From Streptomyces sp. NWU339 (GTDB lineage: Bacteria; Actinomycetota; Actinomycetes; Streptomycetales; Streptomycetaceae), in assembly GCF_003143855.1 (NCBI RefSeq), contig NZ_QFRK01000018.1:98092-162091 (forward strand): DNA of 64,000 bases, read 5' to 3'. Each line of letters opens with the position of its first letter. Within the stretch, counting starts at the first letter, position 1. The notes under the pieces are model-generated. The model saw only the letters and a list, made by a program, of their open reading frames with translations. It made no database searches and was not told the DNA's origin. Positions 34,315-42,944 of this stretch are shown here, one piece after another. The translations under genes and the position numbers were made by a program.

Positions 34315-36894
34315 ATGGGACGCGGCAGACTTCGGATCCATCTCGGCGCGGCACCGGGCGTCGGCAAGACGTACGCGATGCTGTCCGAGGCGCAGCGCCG
34401 TGTCGAGCGGGGCACCGACTGCGTGGTGGGGTTCGTCGAGCACTACGACCGGCCGCGCACCAAGGCGTTGCTGGACGGCCTCGAACAGGTACCGCGCAAG
34501 GAACTGGAGCACCGCGGCGTCCTCCTCCCCGAGATGGACCTCGACGCCGTCCTCGCCCGCCGCCCCCAGGTGGTCCTCGTCGACGAACTCGCCCACACCA
34601 ATGTGCCCGGCGCGCGCAACGCCAAGCGCTGGCAGGACGTGGAGGAGCTGCTGGCCGCCGGGATCGACGTGCTGTCGACCCTCAACATCCAGCACCTGGA
34701 GTCCCTCGGCGACGTCGTGGAGTCGATCACCGGCGTACGGCAGCGGGAGACCGTACCGGACGAGGTGGTACGGCGGGCCGAACAGATAGAACTGGTCGAC
34801 ATGACGCCCGAGGCGCTGCGCCGCCGGATGGCGCACGGCAACGTCTACCAGCCGGACAAGGTCGACGCGGCCCTGTCGAACTACTTCCGCCCCGGCAACC
34901 TCACCGCGCTGAGAGAACTCGCGCTGCTGTGGGTGGCCGACCGGGTCGACGAGTACCTGCAGCGGTACCGCAGCGAGCACGACGTCTCGGCCATCTGGGG
35001 CTCACGCGAACGGATCATGGTCGGCCTGACCGGCGGGCCCGAGGGCCGCACCCTGATCCGCCGTGCCGCGCGGCTCGCGGAGAAGGGCGCCGGGGGCGAG
35101 GTGCTCGCGGTCTACATCGCCCGCGGCGACGGACTCACCGCCGCCTCGCCGGGGGAGCTGGCCGAACAGCGGACCCTGGTGGAGAACCTGGGCGGCACCT
35201 TCCACCACGTCGTCGGCGACGACATCCCGGCCGCCCTGCTCGCCTTCGCGCGCGCGGCGAACGCCACCCAGATCGTGCTGGGTTCCTCGCGCCGCAAGAC
35301 GTGGCAGTACGTCTTCGGTCCCGGCGTCGGCGCGACCGTCGCGCGGGACTCCGGTCCCGACCTGGACGTGCACATCGTCACCCACGAGGCGATCGCCAAG
35401 GGACGCGGACTGCCGGTGGCCCGGGGCGCCCGGCTCGGACGGTCACGGGTGGCGTGGGGCTGGGCGGTCGGGGTGGCGGGTCCCGCGGTGCTGGCCCTGC
35501 TGCTCAACGCCTTCGACCCGGGCTTGGCCAACGACATGCTGCTGTTCCTGGCACTGACCGTGGCGGCGGCCCTGCTCGGCGGCCTGCGGCCGGCCCTGGC
35601 CTCGGCGGCCTTCGGCTCGCTGCTGCTGAACTACTTCTACACCCCGCCCCTGCACCGCTGGACGATCTCCGACCCGAAGAACATCGTCGCCATCGTGATC
35701 TTCGTCGCGGTCGGTGCGGCGGTGGCGTCCGCGGTCGACCTCGCCGCCCGCCGTACCCATCAGGCGGCCCGGCTGCGCGCCGAGTCGGAGATCCTCTCCT
35801 TCCTGGCCGGCAACGTGCTGCGCGGCGAGACCGGTCTGGAGGCGCTGCTGGAACGGGTCCGCGAGACATTCGGCATGGAGTCGGCGGCGCTGCTGGAACG
35901 CGCCGGCGACGTCGAGCCCTGGACCTGCGCCGGGCGGGCCGGTACGGAACCGGTCCTCGAACGGCCCGACGACGCGGACGTGGACGTTCCGGTCGGGGAC
36001 CACATGGCGCTCGTACTGACCGGCCGGGTCCTGCCCGCCGAGGACCGCAGGGTGCTGGGCGCCTTCGCGGCCCAGGCCGCCGCCGCCCTGGACCGCCGGC
36101 GGCTGCGCGCCGAGGCCGACCGGGCGCGCACCCTCGCCGAGGGCAACCGCATCCGCACCGCCCTGCTGGCCGCCGTCAGCCACGACCTGCGCACCCCGCT
36201 CGCCGGGATCAAGGCGGCGGTCTCCTCGCTGCGCTCCGAGGACGTCGACTGGTCGCCCGAGGACCGGGCCGAGCTGCTGGAGGGCATCGAGGGTGGCGCC
36301 GACCGGCTGGACCACCTGGTGGGGAACCTGCTCGACATGTCCCGGCTGAACACCGGCACGGTCACCCCGCTGATCCGCGAACTCGACCTCGACGAGGTGG
36401 TGCCCATGGCCCTCGGCGGTGTCCCCGAGGGAAGCGTCGCCCTGGACATCCCGGAGACGCTGCCCATGGTCGCCGTCGACCCCGGACTGCTGGAGCGGGC
36501 GGTGGCCAACCTGGTCGAGAACGCCGTCAAGTACGCTCCGCCCGGCACCACCGTCCTGGTCGCGGCGAGCGCGCTCGCCGACCGGGTCGAGGTGCGGGTG
36601 GTCGACCGCGGCCCCGGCGTCCCCGACGACGCGAAGGACCGCATCTTCGAGCCCTTCCAGCGTTATGGTGACGCCCCGCGCGGTGCCGGTGTCGGCCTCG
36701 GCCTGGCGGTGGCGCGCGGCTTCGTGGAGGCCATGGGCGGCTCCCTGAACGCGGACGACACCCCCGGGGGCGGCCTCACCATGACGCTGACCCTCCGCGC
36801 GGCGGTAACACCACCGGAACCCGGCCGCCCCGCGGAGTCGGCGGGGCCGGCCCGTCCCGCAGAACCGGAAAGACCTGAAAGGCAGTCCTCATGA
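34315..36894 (+). CDS. kdpD: Osmosensitive K+-channel sensor histidine kinase KdpD
   Basis: KdpD (859 residues) senses low K+ or osmotic stress and phosphorylates KdpE. Domains in order: KdpD N-terminal domain (residues 1-210, Walker A-like GAAPGVGKT and VLVDELAHTNVPG), universal-stress-like domain (about 228-355), four transmembrane helices (about 378-480, including PALASAAFGSLLLNYFY), GAF-like region (about 500-600), HisKA with AVSHDLRTPLAGI (His about 623), and HATPase with LVENAVKYAP and GVGLGLAVARGF. The tail is rich in Pro, Glu and Ala. Its stop overlaps the kdpE ATG. kdpFABC, the usual target, is not in the window. Confidence 0.95.
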   Translation: MGRGRLRIHLGAAPGVGKTYAMLSEAQRRVERGTDCVVGFVEHYDRPRTKALLDGLEQVPRKELEHRGVLLPEMDLDAVLARRPQVVLVDELAHTNVPGARNAKRWQDVEELLAAGIDVLSTLNIQHLESLGDVVESITGVRQRETVPDEVVRRAEQIELVDMTPEALRRRMAHGNVYQPDKVDAALSNYFRPGNLTALRELALLWVADRVDEYLQRYRSEHDVSAIWGSRERIMVGLTGGPEGRTLIRRAARLAEKGAGGEVLAVYIARGDGLTAASPGELAEQRTLVENLGGTFHHVVGDDIPAALLAFARAANATQIVLGSSRRKTWQYVFGPGVGATVARDSGPDLDVHIVTHEAIAKGRGLPVARGARLGRSRVAWGWAVGVAGPAVLALLLNAFDPGLANDMLLFLALTVAAALLGGLRPALASAAFGSLLLNYFYTPPLHRWTISDPKNIVAIVIFVAVGAAVASAVDLAARRTHQAARLRAESEILSFLAGNVLRGETGLEALLERVRETFGMESAALLERAGDVEPWTCAGRAGTEPVLERPDDADVDVPVGDHMALVLTGRVLPAEDRRVLGAFAAQAAAALDRRRLRAEADRARTLAEGNRIRTALLAAVSHDLRTPLAGIKAAVSSLRSEDVDWSPEDRAELLEGIEGGADRLDHLVGNLLDMSRLNTGTVTPLIRELDLDEVVPMALGGVPEGSVALDIPETLPMVAVDPGLLERAVANLVENAVKYAPPGTTVLVAASALADRVEVRVVDRGPGVPDDAKDRIFEPFQRYGDAPRGAGVGLGLAVARGFVEAMGGSLNADDTPGGGLTMTLTLRAAVTPPEPGRPAESAGPARPAEPERPERQSS

Positions 36895-37568
36895 CCCGTG
36901 TGCTGGTGGTCGACGACGAGCCGGCGATCGTGCGCGCCCTCGTGATCAACCTCAAGGCCCGCTCGTACGAGGTCGACGCCGCCCAGGACGGTGCCGAGGC
37001 CCTCCGCCTGGCCGCCGCCCGCCACCCCGACGTGGTCGTCCTCGACCTGGGCCTGCCCGACATGGACGGCGTCGAGGTGATCAGGGGACTGCGCGGCTGG
37101 ACCCGGGTGCCGATCCTGGTGCTCTCCGCCCGGCAGGCCTCCGACGAGAAGGTGCAGGCGCTCGACGCGGGAGCCGACGACTACGTCACCAAGCCCTTCG
37201 GCATGGACGAGCTGCTGGCCAGGCTCCGCGCCGCCGTGCGCCGGGCCGAGCCCTCCGGCGAGGACGACCTGAGGGTGGAGACCGACGGGTTCACCGTCGA
37301 CCTGGCCGCGAAGAAGGTGCACCGGGACGGCAAGGACGTACGGCTGACCCCCACCGAGTGGCATCTGCTGGAGGTGCTGGTGCGCAACGGCGGCCGCCTG
37401 GTCGCGCAGAAGCAGCTGCTGAAGGAGGTCTGGGGGCCCTCGTACGGGACGGAGACCAACTACCTGCGCGTGTACATGGCGCAGCTGCGCCGCAAGCTGG
37501 AGGCCGACCCGTCCCACCCGAAGCACTTCATCACCGAGCCGGGCATGGGTTACCGCTTCGAGCGGTGA
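36891..37568 (+). CDS. kdpE: Response regulator KdpE
   Basis: OmpR-type regulator of 225 residues. The receiver begins MTRVLVVDDEPAIVRALVIN, with the phosphoacceptor in VVVLDLGLPDMDG (about residue 52) and KPFGMDELLARLRAAV. The winged-helix domain has TPTEWHLLEVLVRNGGRLVA and ends GMGYRFER. The ATG overlaps the kdpD stop. Immediately at the stop codon begins a four-copy 16-bp tandem repeat. In other bacteria KdpE activates kdpFABC. Confidence 0.95.
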   Translation: MTRVLVVDDEPAIVRALVINLKARSYEVDAAQDGAEALRLAAARHPDVVVLDLGLPDMDGVEVIRGLRGWTRVPILVLSARQASDEKVQALDAGADDYVTKPFGMDELLARLRAAVRRAEPSGEDDLRVETDGFTVDLAAKKVHRDGKDVRLTPTEWHLLEVLVRNGGRLVAQKQLLKEVWGPSYGTETNYLRVYMAQLRRKLEADPSHPKHFITEPGMGYRFER

Positions 37569-37628
37569 ACGCACGCCCCGGTGAACGCACGCCCCGGTGA
37601 ACGCACGCCCCGGTGAACGCACGCCCCG
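37565..37628 (+). repeat. Four perfect tandem copies of a 16-bp unit at the kdpE stop
   Basis: GTGAACGCACGCCCCG repeats four times without a mismatch from 37565 to 37628. The first copy holds the TGA of kdpE. Perfect short tandem repeats of this kind are prone to copy-number change. The unit is not a multiple of three, but lies after the stop, so the protein is unaffected; it may alter mRNA 3' structure. Confidence 0.95.
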
Positions 37629-37691
37629 GCGGTTCGAGCCGGGTCACCTTGGGGTACGTAACCGTCAGGGCACCCCGGTACGCTTTCAGAC

Positions 37692-38090
37692 ATGAGTGCT
37701 GTTCCTCGCTCGGACAAACCGGCGGGCCGGTTCCGGCGTATGCTCGATCGGCTCTCCTCGTCGCAGGAGGACCTGGAGTCCGAGGAGCTGCGTGAGGACA
37801 CGGAGACCACCGGCTGTACGCGGATAGACGACTGCCAGGACCGGCAGATCGTCACGGTTACTGGTACCTTGCGCACGGTCACGCTGCGGCCGCGCGCGGG
37901 AGTCCCGGCCCTGGAGGCCGAGCTGTTCGACGGCTCCGCCGCGCTGGACGTGGTGTGGCTCGGTCGGCGCTCCATCGTCGGGATCGAACCGGGGCGCAAG
38001 CTGATCGCATCGGGCCGCATCGCCATGAGCAGGGGTCGCCGGGTGCTGTTCAATCCGAAATACGAACTGAGACCCCTCGGACGGGAGTAG
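37692..38090 (+). CDS. OB-fold nucleic-acid-binding domain protein
   Basis: The 132-residue protein begins MSAVPRSDKPAGRFRRMLDR with a basic/acidic helical region, then an OB-fold core of about 80 residues (QIVTVTGTLRTVTLRPRAGV; ALEAELFDGSAALDVVWLGR; KLIASGRIAMSRGRRVLFNP). The pattern resembles RecG- or aaRS-type OB folds that bind DNA or RNA. The GTG of the DUF3159 gene follows 3 bp after the stop, so the two form an operon that is conserved next to the TrkA genes in streptomycetes. Precise role unknown. Confidence 0.88.
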   Translation: MSAVPRSDKPAGRFRRMLDRLSSSQEDLESEELREDTETTGCTRIDDCQDRQIVTVTGTLRTVTLRPRAGVPALEAELFDGSAALDVVWLGRRSIVGIEPGRKLIASGRIAMSRGRRVLFNPKYELRPLGRE

Positions 38091-38093
38091 CCG

Positions 38094-38861
38094 GTGACGT
38101 CGCTCGACAAGCCGACAGCCGAAGACACATCCGCCAACGACGCCAAGGCGGTGACCGAGGCCGCCCTGTTCGAGGCGTTCGGCGGAGTGCGGGGCATGGT
38201 CGAGACGGTGCTGCCCGGACTCCTCTTCGTCAGCATCTACACGATCAACAAGGACCTGCACATGTCAGCGATCGCGGCGCTCGCCGTGTCGCTGGTGATG
38301 GTCGTGGTCCGGCTGGCGATGAAGGACACCGTCAAGCACGCCTTCAGCGGCGTCTTCGGCGTCGGCTTCGGCGTGGTCTTCGCGATGATGACCGGCAACG
38401 CCAAGGACTTCTACCTGCCCGGCATGCTCTACACCCTGGGCCTGGCCCTGGCGTACATCATCACCGCGATGGCCGGCGTCCCGCTGATCGGCCTGATGCT
38501 GGGCCCCGTCTTCCGGGAGAACCTCTCCTGGCGCACCCGTAACCCGGGCCGCAAGAAGGCGTACACCAAGGCCAGTTGGGCCTGGGGCCTGATCCTGCTC
38601 GGCAAGAGCGCGATCCTGTTCCCGCTGTACTGGTGGGCGGACACGACGCAGCTGGGCTGGGTCCTGGTCGCCCTGAAGATCCCGCCGTTCCTGCTCGCCG
38701 TGTACCTGACGTGGGTGTTCCTGGCGAAGGCGCCGCCGCCGATCGACGTGTTCGCGGAGATGGAGGCGGAGGAGCGGGCCGAGGAGGAGCGCAAGGCCGC
38801 CCGCGAGGCGGAGACAGCGGAGAACGGCGGGGCGACGACCGGCCGGCACCGCCGCTCCTGA
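38094..38861 (+). CDS. DUF3159 family membrane protein
   Basis: The 255-residue protein has about six transmembrane helices (LPGLLFVSIYTINKD; IAALAVSLVMVVVRLAM; HAFSGVFGVGFGVVFAMMTG; GMLYTLGLALAYIITAMAGV; ILLGKSAILFPLYWWAD; ALKIPPFLLAVYLTWVFLAK) and a charged cytoplasmic tail rich in Glu and Ala. DUF3159 proteins resemble intracellular septation protein A-like membrane proteins. GTG 38094 is 3 bp after the OB-fold gene. No transport substrate can be inferred. It ends 14 bp before a perfect terminator palindrome. Confidence 0.88.
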   Translation: MTSLDKPTAEDTSANDAKAVTEAALFEAFGGVRGMVETVLPGLLFVSIYTINKDLHMSAIAALAVSLVMVVVRLAMKDTVKHAFSGVFGVGFGVVFAMMTGNAKDFYLPGMLYTLGLALAYIITAMAGVPLIGLMLGPVFRENLSWRTRNPGRKKAYTKASWAWGLILLGKSAILFPLYWWADTTQLGWVLVALKIPPFLLAVYLTWVFLAKAPPPIDVFAEMEAEERAEEERKAAREAETAENGGATTGRHRRS

Positions 38862-38875
38862 GTTCCGCACCCGCA

Positions 38876-38923
38876 TACGTGAGTGGGGGCGCCCGGTGAT
38901 CACCGGGCGCCCCCACTCACGTA
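38876..38923. terminator. 48-bp perfect palindromic bidirectional terminator
   Basis: Each 24-bp arm is an exact complement of the other, meeting at GGTGATCACC without an unpaired loop. It sits exactly between the convergent DUF3159 and TrkA genes, 14 bp from one stop and 9 bp from the other, so it should terminate transcription from both sides. Confidence 0.92.
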
Positions 38924-38932
38924 CAGCCGTCG

Positions 38933-39607
38933 CTAGCGCGCGTCGTTCCGGCGTACCGACAGCAGGTCCTCCAGTTGCTCCTCGCGGGACTGGGCGGCCA
39001 CGAAGAGCAGCTCGTCGCCCGCCTCCAGGGAGTCCTCCCGGGTCGGCGTGAGAACGCGCGTCCCACGGATGATCGTGACCAGTGAGGTGTCCTGGGGCCA
39101 CTGGACGGCGCCGACCTGGGTGCCCGCCAGCGCCGACTCCTCGGGCAGGGTCAGCTCGACCAGGTTGGCGTCACCGTGGCTGAAGCGCAGCAGCCGGACC
39201 AGGTCGCCGACGCTGACCGCCTCCTCCACCAGGGCCGACATCAGGCGCGGGGTGGAGACGGCGACGTCCACGCCCCAGGACTCGTTGAACAACCACTCGT
39301 TCTTGGGGTTGTTCACCCGGGAGACGACGCGCGGGACGCCGTACTCCGTCTTCGCCAGCAGGGACACGACCAGGTTGACCTTGTCGTCGCCGGTCGCGGC
39401 GATGACGACGTTGCAGCGCTGGATCGCCGCCTCGTCCAGGGACGTGATCTCGCAGGCGTCGGCGAGCAGCCACTCGGCCTGCGGAACGCGCTCGACCGAG
39501 ATGGCGGTCGGCGCCTTGTCGATGAGCAGGACCTCGTGGCCGTTCTCCAGCAGCTCGCCCGCGATCGAGCGGCCGACGGCTCCGGCTCCGGCGATGGCGA
39601 CCCTCAT
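38933..39607 (-). CDS. TrkA family potassium uptake protein (second gene of pair)
   Basis: A 224-residue cytoplasmic regulatory subunit of Trk/Ktr-type K+ transport. It has an RCK_N Rossmann domain (MRVAIAGAGAVGRSIAGELL; VLLIDKAPTAISVE; NVVIAATGDDKVNLVVSLLA) and an RCK_C domain (VELTLPEESALAGTQVGAVQ; AGDELLFVAAQ). Such proteins bind NAD(H) and, in the C-terminal part, often c-di-AMP in Gram-positives. The ATG overlaps the TGA of the upstream trkA paralogue. No integral TrkH/KtrB subunit is adjacent; the nearby KimA-like permease is a possible functional neighbour. Confidence 0.93.
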   Translation of the reverse strand: MRVAIAGAGAVGRSIAGELLENGHEVLLIDKAPTAISVERVPQAEWLLADACEITSLDEAAIQRCNVVIAATGDDKVNLVVSLLAKTEYGVPRVVSRVNNPKNEWLFNESWGVDVAVSTPRLMSALVEEAVSVGDLVRLLRFSHGDANLVELTLPEESALAGTQVGAVQWPQDTSLVTIIRGTRVLTPTREDSLEAGDELLFVAAQSREEQLEDLLSVRRNDAR

Positions 39608-40278
39608 CAGTGACCGCCCTCCTCTTCGGGGCCCTTGGCGAACGCCGCCTCGACCCGGTCGATCTCTTCGGTGCGCATCATCACGTGCACCAGGTCCCCC
39701 TCCTGCAACACCGTCTGGGAGCTGGGCAGGATCGCCTCGCCGAGCCGGGTGAGGAAGGCCACGCGGACGCCGGTCTGGTCCTGCAGTTTGCTGATCCTGT
39801 GCCCCACCCAGGCCGGTGAGGTGTGCACCTCGGCGAGCTGGACCCCGCCGGTGGGGTCGCGCCACAGCGGCTCCGCGCCCGAGGGGAGCAGCCGGCGCAG
39901 CATCTGGTCGGCGGTCCAGCGGACCGTCGCGACCGTGGGGATGCCCAGGCGTTGGTAGACCTCCGCGCGGCGGGGGTCGTAGATGCGGGCGGCGACGTTC
40001 TCGACGCCGAACATCTCACGGGCCACCCGCGCGGCGATGATGTTGGAGTTGTCCCCACTGGAGACGGCGGCGAAGGCGCCGGCCTCCTCGATGCCCGCCT
40101 CGCGCAGGGTGTCCTGGTCGAAGCCGATCCCGGTGATCCGGCGGCCGTTGAACGCGGAGCCCAGACGGCGGAAGGAGGTCGGGTCCCGGTCGATCACGGC
40201 GACCGTGTGCCCCTCCTCCTCCAGGGTCTGGGCCAGGGTGGAACCCACCCTTCCGCAACCCATGATGACAATGTGCAT
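39607..40278 (-). CDS. TrkA family potassium uptake protein (first gene of pair)
   Basis: The 223-residue paralogue begins MHIVIMGCGRVGSTLAQTLE, an RCK_N nucleotide-binding domain with GCGRVG, AVIDRDPTSFRRL and AAVSSGDNSNIIAARVARE, followed by an RCK_C domain ending LVHVMMRTEEIDRVE. With the second TrkA it resembles the mycobacterial CeoB/CeoC pair. The two genes overlap by one base (ATGA). They are divergent from the KimA-like transporter gene, with a small membrane peptide gene in between, suggesting joint K+ control. Confidence 0.93.
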   Translation of the reverse strand: MHIVIMGCGRVGSTLAQTLEEEGHTVAVIDRDPTSFRRLGSAFNGRRITGIGFDQDTLREAGIEEAGAFAAVSSGDNSNIIAARVAREMFGVENVAARIYDPRRAEVYQRLGIPTVATVRWTADQMLRRLLPSGAEPLWRDPTGGVQLAEVHTSPAWVGHRISKLQDQTGVRVAFLTRLGEAILPSSQTVLQEGDLVHVMMRTEEIDRVEAAFAKGPEEEGGH

Positions 40279-40497
40279 CGCCTCACACCGCGCTTCCTGC
40301 AGGCCCGTCGATCTTCATGACCATCGTGCTCATGTCTCTCTTTCGGCTCGCCGGGCAACCCGTGGCGGCCTGAGTGCGGACCGCCGGGCAACATCATGCT
40401 GGGGTGGCGCGCTTCCGATGCCCTCCGGGGCTCCGGCCGCAGCCTGCGGGTGCCGCGTCCGGGCACCCGGGTCCAACGTATCGGCACGGCGGGGCGG

Positions 40498-40593
40498 TCA
40501 GCGGCGGGTGATGCTGCGCACGCTCGCCAGGGTCAGAACCCCGAGGCCGAGAAGCGCGGCCACGGCACCGATCAGTTCGGCGGACGCGTGCAT
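40498..40593 (-). CDS. Putative 31-residue single-span membrane peptide
   Basis: A strong GTGGAGG site six bases before ATG 40593 and the compact sequence MHASAELIGAVAALLGLGVL followed by TLASVRSITRR suggest a real small gene: one transmembrane helix and a basic cytoplasmic end. It lies 219 bp before the trkA pair on the same strand. The small size leaves doubt; conservation in relatives would settle it. Possibly a small regulatory subunit of a transporter, but this is conjecture. Confidence 0.5.
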   Translation of the reverse strand: MHASAELIGAVAALLGLGVLTLASVRSITRR

Positions 40594-40732
40594 GGAACCT
40601 CCACGGAGAGGCAGCGGACGGGGCCCAGTCATATAGGCATGGAACCGTCGCCTCCCGCGGAACCCGCAGCGCCACCACCCCGTGTTTTCACCCGGAGAGC
40701 AGAGGCGCCCGCCCGTGCCGCGCCCCGCGACA

Positions 40733-40785
40733 CGGGTTCCGTACGGAACCCGTTCGGAACCCGTACGGAAGCCGTATGGATGTGA
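40733..40785 (+). repeat. GTACGGAACCC repeat and palindrome upstream of the KimA-like gene
   Basis: A perfect 20-bp palindrome (CGGGTTCCGTACGGAACCCG, 40733-40752) leads into imperfect 11-bp direct repeats GTACGGAACCC, GTTCGGAACCC, GTACGGAAGCC and a decayed fourth. They end about 50 bp before the transporter start, where a regulator would bind. No known consensus fits. Confidence 0.6.
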
Positions 40786-40831
40786 GCGGCGGACGGGTGT
40801 CCCCGTGTTCGAAGGCATACGATCCTCAGTT

Positions 40832-42877
40832 GTGTCCAAACTGACCGACGTGCCCAAACGCATTCTCATCGGGCGCGCGTTGCGCAGCGACCGCTTGGGC
40901 GAAACGCTTCTTCCCAAGCGCGTCGCACTCCCCGTCTTCGCCTCCGACCCGCTGTCCTCCGTGGCGTACGCGCCCGGTGAGGTCCTGCTCGTCCTCTCCG
41001 TCGCCGGTCTGTCGGCGTACCACTTCAGTCCCTGGATCGCGCTCGCGATCATCGCCCTGATGGTCACCGTGGTCGCTTCCTACCGGCAGAACGTGCACGC
41101 CTACCCCAGCGGGGGCGGTGCCTACGAGGTGGTGACCACCAACCTCGGTTCCAGGGCCGGCCGGACCGTCGCGAGCGCCCTGCTGGTCGACTACGTCCTC
41201 ACCGTCGCCGTGTCGATCTCCGCCGGCGTCGAGAACCTGGGCTCGGCGATCCCGTTCATGGTCGAGCACAAGGTGGCCTGCGCCATCGCCGTGATCGTAC
41301 TGCTGACGCTGATGAACCTGCGCGGCGTCCGGGAGTCGGGCACGCTCTTCGCCATCCCGACGTACGTCTTCGTGACGAGTGTCTTCATCATGATCGCGTG
41401 GGGCGCGTTCCGCGGCGTGGTGCTCGGCGACGAGATGCGGGCGCCGACGGCGGACTTCGAGATCAAACCCGAACACCCCGGCCTGGCAGGCTTCGCCCTG
41501 TTCTTCCTGCTGCTGCGCGCCTTCTCCTCCGGCTGCGCCGCGCTCACCGGCGTCGAGGCGATCTCCAACGGCGTCCCGGCCTTCCGCAAGCCCAAGTCCA
41601 AGAACGCGGCGACCACGCTCGCGATGATGGGACTGCTCGCCGTCACCATGTTCTGCGGCATCATCGTCCTGGCCGGCACGACCCGGGTGCGCCTGGCCGA
41701 GAACCCGGCCACGGACCTCTTCCACGACGGCGTACCGCTGGGCCCGGGCTACGTACAGCATCCGGTGATCTCGCAGGTGGCCGCAGCCGTGTTCGGCCAG
41801 GGCAGCCTGCTGTTCCTCCTGCTGGCCGCCGCCACGGCACTGGTGCTGTTCCTCGCCGCGAACACCGCCTACAACGGTTTCCCGCTGCTCGGCTCGATCC
41901 TCGCCCAGGACCGCTACCTCCCGCGTCAGCTGCACACCCGCGGCGACCGGCTCGCCTTCTCCAACGGCATCCTGCTGCTCGCCGGCGCCGCCAGCGTGCT
42001 GGTGTGGGTGTACGGGGCCAGCACGACCCGCCTGATCCAGCTCTACATCGTCGGTGTCTTCGTGTCCTTCACCCTCAGCCAGATCGGCATGGTCCGGCAC
42101 TGGAACCGCCTGCTGGCCGCCGAGAAGGAGCAGGCCAAGCGCCGCCACATGATCCGCTCCCGGGCCATCAACGCCTTCGGCGCCTTCTTCACCGGCCTGG
42201 TCCTGGTCGTCGTGCTCGTCTCCAAGTTCACCCACGGCGCCTGGGTCGCGCTGCTCGGCATGTGCGTCTTCTACATGATGATGACGATGATCCGTCGGCA
42301 CTACGACCGCGTCGCCGAGGAGGTCGCCGCACCGGAGGAGCCGAGCGACGACATGGTGCGCCCGTCCCGGGTCCACTCGGTCGTCCTGGTCTCCAGGATC
42401 CACCGCCCCACCCTGCGGGCCCTCGCCTACGCCAAGCTGATGCGCTCGGACAGCCTCGAGGCGCTCAGCGTCAACGTCGACGCGGCGGAGACCCGGGCCC
42501 TGCACGAGGAGTGGGAGCGGCGCGGCATCGATGTGCCCCTGAAGGTGCTGGACTCCCCGTACCGCGAAGTCACACGGCCGGTCATCGAGTACGTCAAGAA
42601 CCTGCGCAGGGAGTCGCCGCGGGACGTGGTGTCCGTGTTCATCCCCGAGTACGTGGTCGGCCACTGGTACGAGCAACTGCTGCACAACCAGAGCGCGCTG
42701 CGGCTCAAGGGCCGGCTGCTGTTCACCCCGGGCGTGATGGTGACCTCGGTGCCGTACCAGTTGGAGTCCTCCGAGGCGGCCAGGCGGCGCGCCCGCAAGC
42801 GGGCGGACTGGGCGGCGCCGGGTTCGGTGCGGCGCGGTCCGGCGGAGCGGTCGAAGGACTCCTCCCCGCACACGTAG
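40832..42877 (+). CDS. APC superfamily K+ transporter, KimA-like
   Basis: The 681-residue protein has twelve transmembrane helices with the amino acid-permease (APC) fold and a cytoplasmic C-terminal domain of about 180 residues from residue 500. The start SKLTDVPKRILIGRALRSDR, LPVFASDPLSSVAYAPGEVL and YPSGGGAYEVVTTNLG match the KimA/YdaO-like K+ importers, which in Bacillus are controlled by c-di-AMP. GTG 40832 is preferred: a TACGAT -10-like hexamer (40819-40824) lies just 7 bp upstream and there is no ribosome-binding site, so the mRNA may be leaderless. Amino acid transport remains the main alternative. Confidence 0.85.
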   Translation: MSKLTDVPKRILIGRALRSDRLGETLLPKRVALPVFASDPLSSVAYAPGEVLLVLSVAGLSAYHFSPWIALAIIALMVTVVASYRQNVHAYPSGGGAYEVVTTNLGSRAGRTVASALLVDYVLTVAVSISAGVENLGSAIPFMVEHKVACAIAVIVLLTLMNLRGVRESGTLFAIPTYVFVTSVFIMIAWGAFRGVVLGDEMRAPTADFEIKPEHPGLAGFALFFLLLRAFSSGCAALTGVEAISNGVPAFRKPKSKNAATTLAMMGLLAVTMFCGIIVLAGTTRVRLAENPATDLFHDGVPLGPGYVQHPVISQVAAAVFGQGSLLFLLLAAATALVLFLAANTAYNGFPLLGSILAQDRYLPRQLHTRGDRLAFSNGILLLAGAASVLVWVYGASTTRLIQLYIVGVFVSFTLSQIGMVRHWNRLLAAEKEQAKRRHMIRSRAINAFGAFFTGLVLVVVLVSKFTHGAWVALLGMCVFYMMMTMIRRHYDRVAEEVAAPEEPSDDMVRPSRVHSVVLVSRIHRPTLRALAYAKLMRSDSLEALSVNVDAAETRALHEEWERRGIDVPLKVLDSPYREVTRPVIEYVKNLRRESPRDVVSVFIPEYVVGHWYEQLLHNQSALRLKGRLLFTPGVMVTSVPYQLESSEAARRRARKRADWAAPGSVRRGPAERSKDSSPHT

Positions 42878-42944
42878 ACTGGACGGCTGTTGTCGCGGGC
42901 CACCGCCCGCATCTTCGCCCCCGATGTTGTGGAGTCACCCCGCC

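Noticed and set aside
37565..37628. CRISPR or minisatellite coding repeat
   Set aside because: Units are contiguous without spacers and lie after the kdpE stop codon, so it is a simple non-coding tandem repeat.
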